Origin: Bacillota bacterium
GTDB lineage: Bacteria > Bacillota > Clostridia > Christensenellales > Aristaeellaceae
DNA length: 29,719 nt
Assembly (NCBI GenBank): GCA_023411175.1
Contig: JAEYPB010000050.1
Coordinates: forward strand, 1-29,719
Reading direction: 5' to 3'
Shown: positions 24,082-29,719 of the stretch, in pieces
Position numbering within the stretch: position 1 is the first letter of the stretch
Layout: each line of letters starts with the position of its first letter
Notes under the pieces: model-generated
Seen by the model: only the letters and a program-made list of their open reading frames with translations
Databases searched by the model: none
What the model was told of the DNA's origin: nothing
Position numbers and translations under genes: made by a program

Positions 24082-25080
24082 CTATACCTCGCGGACCGAC
24101 TCGCCCACGACCAGCTTGTTGGTCACCTGTATGATCTTTCCGCCGGGCTCTCCGCCCGTCATGAGCTTGCGCAGGTGGTTGGCGGCGGTGCTGCCGATCC
24201 GCTGCACCGGCTGGGACACCAGCGTCAGCCTGGGGCGGACGACGTCGCTCAGCAGGATGTCGTCAAAGCCCACAAATGAAAGCCTGCCGGGGATCTCGAC
24301 GCCCATCTTCTGAATGGCCATGATGGCGCCGATGGTCAACTCGTAGTTGGTGGTGAACAGCGCCGTCATATCCGGGCGCCGCTCCATGAGCCTGAAAAAA
24401 CCGTCGTATCCGCCTCGCAGACTGTAGTCGGTGGTCTCGACCAGGTCCATGTCCGGCTCAAGGCCGATGCGGCGGTAGGCATCCATGTACCCGGCCAATC
24501 GCTCCCGCGCCGTATAGATCTGCCTGGGTCCGCAGATGACGCCGCACTTCCGGTGCCCTTTTGAAAGAAGGTGGGCCGTCGCCTCCCGGGCGGAGTTCAA
24601 GTTGTCCGTGGTGACCACGTCGTAGATGCGGCTTGTGGGCACATTGTCAATCAGGACGACCGGAACGTTTCGCTTTCGGGCCAAAACAAACGGGGCCATG
24701 GTGTCGTCGTTTGTGACGGCGATGATCCCATCCACCTGCTTGTCCACGAGGAACTCAACCGCCTCGCGCTCCCCCCGGCGCTTCGTCTCGCTGTCGCACA
24801 GCAGGATGCCGTAGCCGTGCTTTCCCAGCGCGTCTTCCACCCCAGCCGCGACCATTGTGAAAAATAGGCCGGAAAAATGCGGGATGATGACGCCCACCGT
24901 CATCGTCCGGTTGGTTTTAAGCCCACGGGCCAGCGTATTGACGCGGAAATCCAGCCGCCGGATGGCATCATCGATGAGCGTTTTATTGCGCTCAAGCACA
25001 TTGCCGCCATTCAGATACTTGGAGATCGTCGCCAAGCCCAGCCCCGTTTCGCGGGCCAAATCCTTCATCGTAGCTGGCAT
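24082..25080 (-). CDS. LacI-family transcriptional repressor of the fucoside operon
   Basis: A 332-residue LacI/GalR-type regulator. The N-terminal helix-turn-helix is at about 5-24 (MKDLARETGLGLATISKYLN) and the hinge helix at 48-56 (NTLARGLKT). The sugar-binding, periplasmic-protein-like domain runs from about 60 to the end (TVGVIIPHFSGLFF, then VDGIIAV, and SFVGFDDILLSDVVRP near 277-292). The start is ATG 25080, which gives the usual family opening; GGAG is nine to ten bases upstream. The frame is open further upstream but that part crosses the promoter. It is transcribed in the same direction as the transport genes. The inducer is probably fucose or a fucosylated sugar (inference). Confidence 0.92.
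   Translation of the reverse strand: MPATMKDLARETGLGLATISKYLNGGNVLERNKTLIDDAIRRLDFRVNTLARGLKTNRTMTVGVIIPHFSGLFFTMVAAGVEDALGKHGYGILLCDSETKRRGEREAVEFLVDKQVDGIIAVTNDDTMAPFVLARKRNVPVVLIDNVPTSRIYDVVTTDNLNSAREATAHLLSKGHRKCGVICGPRQIYTARERLAGYMDAYRRIGLEPDMDLVETTDYSLRGGYDGFFRLMERRPDMTALFTTNYELTIGAIMAIQKMGVEIPGRLSFVGFDDILLSDVVRPRLTLVSQPVQRIGSTAANHLRKLMTGGEPGGKIIQVTNKLVVGESVREV
24661..24672. promoter_or_regulatory. Second LacI-type site inside the repressor gene
   Basis: CGGAACGTTTCG matches the operator palindrome at 23914-23925 in 11 of 12 positions, and the following bases CGCTTTCGG resemble those beside the main site. It is within the coding sequence, so it may be an auxiliary operator or a coincidence of codons. 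Confidence 0.4.
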
Positions 25081-25106
25081 CCGCACCCGCTCCGCTCTTT
25101 TTCTAA

Positions 25107-25136
25107 ACGATACCACAGTTATGCACAAAAAGTCAA
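25107..25136 (-). promoter_or_regulatory. Promoter of the lacI-type gene
   Basis: On the minus strand TTGACT (25136-25131) and TATCGT (25112-25107) are 18 bases apart, with a TG extension one base before the -10. Transcription would start near 25100, about 20 bases before the ATG. A short GCGC-ATAAC-GCGC inverted repeat lies just upstream of the -35. Confidence 0.65.
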
Positions 25137-25242
25137 CATTATTCTGCGCGTTATGCGCGGTTTTCCACGATTTTTGTTTGTATTGTATTGATTCCTCGCC
25201 CAAATCCATAAGGATCTTGACAAAAATAGTTCGCTCGCAGAG

Positions 25243-25254
25243 CGAAACGTATCG
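25243..25254. promoter_or_regulatory. Third LacI-type site upstream of the repressor promoter
   Basis: CGAAACGTATCG differs from the operator palindrome at one position. It lies about 107 bases upstream of the lacI -35 element and overlaps a TTCGCT/AGCGAA inverted repeat (25230-25246). The 25255-25385 stretch beyond it shows no gene, promoter or RNA that I can recognise. Confidence 0.5.
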
Positions 25255-25385
25255 CCTTTAGGCTGGCATCTTCACGTACAGGCACCCTGCGGCTTCGCAT
25301 CGCGGGCCGGAACGTAAAGCGCCGACGCGCGCGACTTCCAACCCGTCTTGCGCGAATATGCGAAGCCAAACCTCGACAATAAATA

Positions 25386-25418
25386 CGGCCATCCCGCCGG
25401 TACCCCGCGGAATGGCCG
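25386..25418 (-). terminator. Terminator of the LCP-family gene
   Basis: On the minus strand CGGCCATTCCGC pairs with GCGGGATGGCCG (12 bp with one G-U pair, 9-nt loop), followed by TATTTATT. It lies about 30 bases after the stop of the gene at 25447-26547. Confidence 0.75.
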
Positions 25419-25446
25419 CCGTAGCGTCAGCCGACGCGATGCGGCT

Positions 25447-26547
25447 TCAGTTCAAAAGGAATTTGGTCAGCGCCTTGGTATTCTTCTTGCGGTCGGGCAC
25501 CAGAACGTCCATCTTGGAAATGGTCTTGGACTTGTACCCCTTGTCGACGGGGATCCGCAGCTGCTTGACTTCAGCGTCCTTCAGCTTGAAGGCGGCGGGC
25601 GCGAGGCGCAGGATGTCCGCCACGGTCAGGTTGGTGTTCACTTGCTCGAGGTTCGCCATCGCCAGCTTGCCGAGGTCCATCATCGACATTTCATGCACCT
25701 TCTCGATGGCCTTCAGGATGACCTCTCGCTGCCGCTTGGTGCGCTGGAAATCGCTGGAACCCTTCCGGTACCGGGCGTAGGCCTGGGCCTGCCGGCCGTT
25801 CAAAAGCTGTTCTCCAGTCTGGGTCAGCAGATTGTCCTCCGTCTGGATGCCCCTGTCTGGATAGGCCTTTTTCAGGACCACGTTGTCCTCTTTGATGACG
25901 AGGTTGATGTACTTCATCTGCTTTTCGGACTCGATGTTGAGCGTAAGCCCGCCGATCTGGTCGATCAGATCGGCCAGCACGGAAAAGTTGACCGCCGCGT
26001 AGTAGTTGACCTTGACGCCGAAGTTCTTCTTCAGCGTCTTGATCAAAAGCTCCGGCCCGCCGAACATGAAAGCGGAATTCAGCCGGTTGTTCTTGTGGCC
26101 GGGAATCTCCACGTACAAATCGCGCATGAAGCTGGTGAGTTTCATGCACTTGTTTTTTGCGTCGATGGTCAGCAGCAGCATCGTATCGCTGCGGCCGGAC
26201 TTGTGGCCGGGGCGCGCGTCCATGCCGATGAGGAGGATGTGGGTCATTCCGTTGATCTGGTCGAGGGCGTTGGCCTCGTCCACGTCCAGCTCGGCCATGA
26301 GGTCTTCAAGGAACGCCTCTTCCTCGTCCGGGTTTTCAACGACCGCGTCGTCCCCCGCTTCCTCTGCGGTTTCACCCTCATCCGCATCGCCGCCGAATGT
26401 GTTCTGGAGCATCTGCTCGTCCTCTTCCGTAAGGTCGCTGCCCGTAGGCACAGGCGCCGATGGCGCCGCCGCACCGGGAAGAACGGTCAGCATCAGGATC
26501 ATCATCATGATCAGCGCGACCGCGCCCGTCCATCTGGGGTTTTTCAT
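25447..26547 (-). CDS. LytR-CpsA-Psr (LCP) family cell-wall glycopolymer ligase
   Basis: A 366-residue protein of the LCP family, which transfers lipid-linked glycopolymers such as teichoic acids or capsule to peptidoglycan at the outer face of the membrane. The N-terminus has one hydrophobic segment at about 9-28. A strongly acidic linker follows (about 37-95). The LCP domain runs from about 100 to 330: ILLIGMDARPG, SGRSDTMLL, SFMRDLYVEIPG, RLNSAFMFGG and ARYRKGSSDFQRTKRQ carry the conserved Asp and Arg residues that bind the pyrophosphate. GGAGG lies six bases before the ATG. It is a single-gene unit with its own promoter and terminator. It could alternatively act on another secondary polymer. 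Confidence 0.93.
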   Translation of the reverse strand: MKNPRWTGAVALIMMMILMLTVLPGAAAPSAPVPTGSDLTEEDEQMLQNTFGGDADEGETAEEAGDDAVVENPDEEEAFLEDLMAELDVDEANALDQINGMTHILLIGMDARPGHKSGRSDTMLLLTIDAKNKCMKLTSFMRDLYVEIPGHKNNRLNSAFMFGGPELLIKTLKKNFGVKVNYYAAVNFSVLADLIDQIGGLTLNIESEKQMKYINLVIKEDNVVLKKAYPDRGIQTEDNLLTQTGEQLLNGRQAQAYARYRKGSSDFQRTKRQREVILKAIEKVHEMSMMDLGKLAMANLEQVNTNLTVADILRLAPAAFKLKDAEVKQLRIPVDKGYKSKTISKMDVLVPDRKKNTKALTKFLLN

Positions 26548-26616
26548 TGGGGCCCTCCTGTTTTCTCGCGCAGGCGGTACTGTCGCCCGAACCAGCAGCT
26601 GGAATCGTCTGTTGCA

Positions 26617-26645
26617 ACTATATAATTATATCCACTTATTGTAAA
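26617..26645 (-). promoter_or_regulatory. Promoter of the LCP-family gene
   Basis: On the minus strand TTTACA (26645-26640) and TATAGT (26622-26617) are separated by 17 bases. A second TATAAT lies within the spacer. The predicted 5' leader is about 65 bases. Confidence 0.65.
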
Positions 26646-26787
26646 AATTACCAGTTCGCTCGCGCCTGTGTGCCCGCCAGCTATAAAAAAAATGTCCGCA
26701 ACATGAGCGCCAGGTTCGCCGCGCTCCTGTGGCGCGATGCGCCAGAATATGATAAACTGTAGAAAAACCGCGCCGGGAGGATACCGC

Positions 26788-27963
26788 ATGAAACGCATTC
26801 TGGTACTCAATCTGGGTTCCACCAGCTTCAAGTTCAAGCTCTACGAAATGGGCGCGGAGGAAGTGATGCTCGCCACCGGCGGGGTGGAATCCATCGGCGG
26901 GGACGGCGCCTACGTCGTCCGAGCGGGTGGTCAGGCGGAGAGAAACGCCTGCGCCTGCGAAACCCACGCCGACGGCCTTGAACTGTGCATGGCCGCGCTG
27001 AACCGGTTGGGCGTGCCGGTGGACGTGGCTTCGCTGGACGCCGTGGGCTACAAGGCGGTGCACGGCGGCTCGATCTCCGGCTCCCGCTTCGTGAACGACG
27101 CGCTCATGGTCGAGATGGAGCGGATGATTCCCTTCGCGCCGGCCCACAATCCCGTGTATCTTTCGATGATGCGCAGCGTGCGCGAGCGGTATCCCTCGCT
27201 TCTCCAGATCGCCTGCTTCGAAACCACCTTCCATGCCACCATGCCGCTGGAGCGGGCGGTGTACGGCGTACCCTACGAGTGGGTGGAGCAGTTCGGCCTG
27301 CGCCGCTATGGCTTCCACGGCTCCAGCCACAGCTACATCGCCTGGAAGATGGCGCAAGACGCGCCCTCGGCTCGTCGCATCATCAGCGCCCACCTGGGCG
27401 GCTCCAGCTCGCTCTGCGCGATTCTGGACGGCAGGAGCGTGGCCAATTCACTAGGCGCGACGCTTCAGAGCGGGCTCTTTCACAACAACCGCGTGGGTGA
27501 CATGGAAGCCTACTGCCTGCCGACGCTGATTGAGAAGCTGGGCGGACAGGCGGAAGCGCTCGACGCACTGTCGCGGCGCAGCGGCTTTCTGGGGTTGTCC
27601 GGCGTCAGCGGCGACCTTCGCCTCGTGGAGGAAGCTGCAAAGGCCGGAAATGCCCGGGCGGAGCTGACCATCGCCGCGTATGCCGACGCGGTGGTCGGCT
27701 ATATCGGCATGTATACGGCCTTCCTGGGCGGGTTGGACGCGCTGGTGTTCACCGGCGGCATCGGCCTGAACGCGGCGGCGCTCCGAGCGCGGATCGCGGA
27801 GAAGCTGGGCTTTGTCAGGGCTGCGCTGGATGCGGCGCTGAATACCCCCGGCCGAGAGGGGAAAATCAGCGCGCCGGAGAGCGGCATCGAAATCTGGTCA
27901 ATGGAAACCAACGAGGAGCTCATGGTCGCACGGGGCTGTGCCCGGCTGATGGATGGGGAATAA
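26788..27963 (+). CDS. Acetate-kinase-family protein with altered catalytic residues
   Basis: A 391-residue member of the acetate/propionate/butyrate kinase family (ASKHA fold), which moves phosphate between ATP and a carboxylic acid. Shared elements are LNLGSTSFKF at 7-16, VHGG at 91-94, FAPAHNP at 116-122, RRYGFHGSSH at 172-181, ISAHLGG at 199-205, SGFLGLSGVSGD at 265-276, FTGGIGLNAA at 321-330 and NEELMVARG at 375-383. From what I know of acetate kinases, the catalytic Arg of HRVVHGG is K89 here and the Asp of FDTAFH is E145; H177, R235 and E377 are kept. The MGTRSGD loop is replaced by FHNNRVGD. The true substrate is therefore uncertain. The start is ATG 26788 (GGGAGG seven bases upstream). 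No phosphotransacetylase gene is nearby. A -10-like TATGAT lies at 26748-26753, without a good -35. Confidence 0.82.
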   Translation: MKRILVLNLGSTSFKFKLYEMGAEEVMLATGGVESIGGDGAYVVRAGGQAERNACACETHADGLELCMAALNRLGVPVDVASLDAVGYKAVHGGSISGSRFVNDALMVEMERMIPFAPAHNPVYLSMMRSVRERYPSLLQIACFETTFHATMPLERAVYGVPYEWVEQFGLRRYGFHGSSHSYIAWKMAQDAPSARRIISAHLGGSSSLCAILDGRSVANSLGATLQSGLFHNNRVGDMEAYCLPTLIEKLGGQAEALDALSRRSGFLGLSGVSGDLRLVEEAAKAGNARAELTIAAYADAVVGYIGMYTAFLGGLDALVFTGGIGLNAAALRARIAEKLGFVRAALDAALNTPGREGKISAPESGIEIWSMETNEELMVARGCARLMDGE

Positions 27964-27979
27964 TCCCACCCGTTCCCGC

Positions 27980-28018
27980 AATCAACAGGGCGAGCGCCAT
28001 GTGCTCGCCCTGTTGATT
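27980..28018. terminator. Long hairpin between convergent genes
   Basis: A perfect 16-bp stem (AATCAACAGGGCGAGC / GCTCGCCCTGTTGATT, 7-nt loop) begins 16 bases after the kinase stop and ends five bases beyond the stop of the opposing Fe-S gene. T-runs are short on both sides, but the stem strength and location suit a shared terminator. Confidence 0.78.
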
Positions 28019-28023
28019 TACAT

Positions 28024-28707
28024 CTACCGCGCGGCGGCCGCACCCGAGCGCACCGGGCAAACGGTCCGGCAGATGTTGCAGTCCACGGTATCGAAACCGC
28101 GGGCATTTTTCCCATATGCGTGGGGACGGCAAAGCTTTTGATTGACTCGCCCGGCCGCGAGGGCCTGCGTCGGGCAGTTTTGGATGCACTTTTCGCAGCC
28201 TTCGATACAGACGCGCTCCGCAGGCGGATCTCCCGGTAGCATCAAGTCCGTCAGCACCGCGCCCAGCGTCAGACGGTTTCCATATTTCTCATTGAGAAGC
28301 AGCGCACTCTTGCCGAGGGTTCCAAGCCCCGCGAGCACCGCCGCGTGCTTCATGGAGATCAGCCCGCGCCCCTCCGTCGCGCCCGAGTCCCAGTATTCAT
28401 AAGGGGAATCCGCCGGCATCGGAACCGCCCGGCAGCCGGCGTGTCGCTCCACCGCTCGCGCGGCTTCAAAGGCGATGGCATCCACCCGAGGGCAGGACAT
28501 TTCGTTGAAGTACCCGTAGACCAACCGGGGTGGCACAAAAAAGAGCCCTTCCGGCAACGCCACACCGAAGATGATCGCCGTCCTGAACGCGGGGAAGACG
28601 TCAGCAGGGTGAAAGCCCTCCGGGGCGCCGTCAAAGCGCCAAGCTTCCGCAAAGCCGCATACGTCCGCGCCAAGACCGAGGATGAGGCTCCGAATCTCCT
28701 CTTTCAC
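28024..28707 (-). CDS. Short QueG-like 4Fe-4S protein
   Basis: A 227-residue iron-sulfur protein related to epoxyqueuosine reductase QueG. The segment MKHAAVLAGLGTLGKSALLLN matches the QueG-like core. The C-terminus holds eight cysteines fitting two 4Fe-4S clusters: C-x3-C-x2-C-x3-CP (CIEGCEKCIQNCP), a single Cys in QKLC, and C-x2-C-x3-CP (CNICRTVCP). It is much shorter than QueG, lacking the C-terminal HEAT repeats and part of the N-terminal cobalamin-binding half, so a different reductase role is possible. GTG 28707 is preferred because GGGGGA is six bases upstream; the ATG at 28713 abuts that site and would add two residues. It is a single-gene unit. Confidence 0.8.
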   Translation of the reverse strand: MKEEIRSLILGLGADVCGFAEAWRFDGAPEGFHPADVFPAFRTAIIFGVALPEGLFFVPPRLVYGYFNEMSCPRVDAIAFEAARAVERHAGCRAVPMPADSPYEYWDSGATEGRGLISMKHAAVLAGLGTLGKSALLLNEKYGNRLTLGAVLTDLMLPGDPPAERVCIEGCEKCIQNCPTQALAAGRVNQKLCRPHAYGKNARGFDTVDCNICRTVCPVRSGAAAAR

Positions 28708-28739
28708 ACACATTCCCCCGTTTCAGCGTTATTCCGTAC

Positions 28740-28768
28740 ATTCTACCATCCGTCTGGCGTCAAAGCAA
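28740..28768 (-). promoter_or_regulatory. Promoter of the QueG-like gene
   Basis: On the minus strand TTGCTT (28768-28763) and TAGAAT (28745-28740) are 17 bases apart. Transcription would start near 28733, about 25 bases before the start codon. Confidence 0.55.
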
Positions 28769-28796
28769 GCGATAAAATGAACCTATCCGGCGGCAG

Positions 28797-28907
28797 ATGG
28801 AGCTGGACCCCTACACCCTTTTTCACACCGCCCATGAATGGCGGCGATTGTGGGGCCGGGTTTCAATCTGCAAAACTCCTGACCAGAATGTGCCGTACAG
28901 GTTTTAA
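28797..28907 (+). CDS. Possible small or remnant ORF, 36 residues
   Basis: An open frame starting MELDPYTLFHTAHEWRRL and ending at TAA has a protein-like mix of residues, but no good ribosome site (only CGGCGG). I do not recognise it. It may be a small protein, a decayed gene fragment or noise. It is the only coding candidate in the 280-base gap between the QueG-like and DUF6143-like genes. Confidence 0.2.
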   Translation: MELDPYTLFHTAHEWRRLWGRVSICKTPDQNVPYRF

Positions 28908-28987
28908 GCCGGAAGAGGACGCACGCTCTCTTCGACGTCACATAGAATGGAATGAAAACATGCATCGGCTCGAAAGGAAGCGTTTCC

Positions 28988-29515
28988 ATGTCACACGGCC
29001 TGTGTTGTGAGCCAGATTGCCCGGTCTCACTCTATCAATCGCTTCAGGGGAAATACTTCGTCGGGATGAGCAGCGAGGCCTTCGGAGACGGCAAGTATGC
29101 CTGGGCAGGTCTTTTCAACCCTTCCTGCTCCGGCGTACTTCTCTTTGTAAATGTCTTTACGGTCAGCAACCCGTCTGAAATCCCCTTTTCCTTCCAGATC
29201 TGGCTCAACGCGCAAACGTCGGGCTTGTTCAGTCTGTCCGAGCTTGTAAGTCCCTCCAACACCGCCATCTGCCCGATACCCGAACCGAAAACACAACTTC
29301 TGTACGCCGAAAATGTGGACGCCGGGCCCTCCGACGGGTCTCTGGTCTTCGGCCGCCGTTGTCCGCCGGACACGACGATCGTCTCGGAGGAAGACGGAAA
29401 ATTCATCATCCCACCAGACGGAAACTTTCTTATCAACTGCCTGCCTCCGCAGTACAGTTCCGATCAAATAACGGGGCAAATCGCCTTCGGTTGGTGGGAA
29501 ACGCCCTGCGTGTAG
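28988..29515 (+). CDS. DUF6143-like protein of unknown function
   Basis: A 175-residue protein without signal peptide or membrane segment. Its central pattern (SLYQSLQGKYFVGMSSEAF, then WAGLFNPSCSGVLLFVNVFT, SPSNTA, EEDGKFIIPP and AFGWWE at the end) matches my recollection of the DUF6143 family found in Clostridia and Bacilli. The family has no established function; the fold looks like an all-beta domain. Eight cysteines, including a CC-x3-C cluster near residue 6, are notable. The start is ATG 28988, seven bases after AAAGGAAG; the frame is open to an upstream ATG at 28952 with no ribosome site. CATAGAAT at 28951 region is a weak -10-like element. The gene is less GC-rich than its neighbours and stands alone. 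Confidence 0.72.
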   Translation: MSHGLCCEPDCPVSLYQSLQGKYFVGMSSEAFGDGKYAWAGLFNPSCSGVLLFVNVFTVSNPSEIPFSFQIWLNAQTSGLFSLSELVSPSNTAICPIPEPKTQLLYAENVDAGPSDGSLVFGRRCPPDTTIVSEEDGKFIIPPDGNFLINCLPPQYSSDQITGQIAFGWWETPCV

Positions 29516-29569
29516 TGAACCGTTCTTCTCCATTGAAGCTCAATGAAAAGTGCCAAATAAACGAAACCG

Positions 29570-29618
29570 CCCGCAACTTCTTGTTGCGGGTAAAAAAAGA
29601 GCCCGCACATGAAGCGGG
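29570..29618 (+). terminator. Tandem hairpins after the DUF6143-like gene
   Basis: CCCGCAAC/GTTGCGGG (29570-29590, 5-nt loop) is followed by an A-run and a second hairpin, CCCGC/GCGGG (29602-29618), then TTTC. The two share complementary arms and could pair with each other. Neither has a good T-run on the plus strand, so termination is plausible but weak. Confidence 0.5.
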
Positions 29619-29622
29619 TTTC

Positions 29623-29652
29623 AAAAAACAGGACTCGCTATCGCGAATCCTG
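29623..29652 (-). terminator. Intrinsic terminator of the tRNA-Asn transcript
   Basis: On the minus strand a 10-bp stem (CAGGATTCGC / GCGAGTCCTG, one G-U pair, GATA loop) is followed by six Ts at 29628-29623. It begins four bases after the tRNA CCA end. Confidence 0.9.
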
Positions 29653-29655
29653 TGC

Positions 29656-29719
<64 letters not shown>

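Noticed and set aside
25217..25222. TTGACA on the plus strand upstream of the lacI region
   Set aside because: No -10 element follows at 16-18 bases and no plus-strand gene starts downstream for more than 1.5 kb.
25348..26625. 425-residue plus-strand open frame opposite the LCP gene
   Set aside because: The minus-strand LCP protein has conserved motifs, a promoter, a ribosome site and a terminator; the plus frame has none of these.
28976..28987. GGAAGCGTTTCC resembling the LacI palindrome
   Set aside because: Only 9 of 12 positions match and it overlaps the ribosome site of the DUF6143-like gene, so chance is the simpler explanation.

Overview
The window looks like chromosome from a GC-rich, motile member of the Bacillota, probably an anaerobic clostridial lineage. 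Several signs point there: strong AGGAGG-type ribosome binding sites with frequent GTG and TTG starts, a CheX-family phosphatase, FliS/FliD/MotAB, sigma-D-type promoters, a LytR-CpsA-Psr protein, a ykkC-type riboswitch, and a protein resembling the clostridial DUF6143 family. Genus and species cannot be read from the sequence. The genes seen suggest a life on host or plant glycans, because fucoside uptake and intracellular alpha-L-fucosidases are present.

Layout. (1) 154-8486, plus strand: a tightly packed chemotaxis operon, HD-GYP protein, cheY, cheA, cheW, a transmembrane receptor, cheR and cheB. (2) 8589-9511, plus: a self-contained, AT-richer cassette made of a sigma-A promoter, a ykkC-family riboswitch with an overlapping intrinsic terminator, and a small membrane transporter. 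It interrupts the motility genes. (3) 14231-9590, minus: fliD, fliS, a FliT/FlgN-like chaperone, motA and motB, with a sigma-D-like promoter in front of fliD. (4) 14434-15496, plus: a divergent sigma-D-like promoter driving bacteriohemerythrin and a translationally overlapping cheX, closed by a terminator. (5) 15629-17755, plus: a KtrB/KtrA potassium uptake pair behind an extended -10 promoter that overlaps a 12-bp-arm inverted repeat. (6) 25080-17872, minus: a fucoside utilisation locus, LacI-type repressor, ABC sugar-binding protein, two permeases and two GH29 alpha-L-fucosidases, with three near-identical 12-bp palindromes as candidate operators. (7) 25386-29719: an LCP-family cell-wall protein (minus), a divergent acetate-kinase-family kinase with altered catalytic residues (plus), a short QueG-like Fe-S protein (minus), a DUF6143-like protein (plus), and the 3' part of a tRNA-Asn(GUU) gene with its terminator (minus).

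How the parts work together. Regions 1, 3 and 4 form one motility regulon. The receptor, CheW and CheA feed phosphate to CheY and CheB; CheR and CheB adapt the receptor; CheX should drain CheY-P; MotAB and FliD/FliS build and power the flagellum. Hemerythrin is placed to link oxygen or redox state with this module. In region 6 the imported fucosylated sugar would be cleaved in the cytoplasm, since neither fucosidase has a signal peptide. No ATPase for the transporter (probably a shared MsmK-type) and no fucose catabolic genes are in view.

The most unusual items are the ykkC riboswitch in front of a transporter not commonly linked to it, the receptor tail built from tandem copies of its own C-terminal motif, the hemerythrin-cheX pair, the palindrome at the ktr promoter, and the three-site LacI operator layout.
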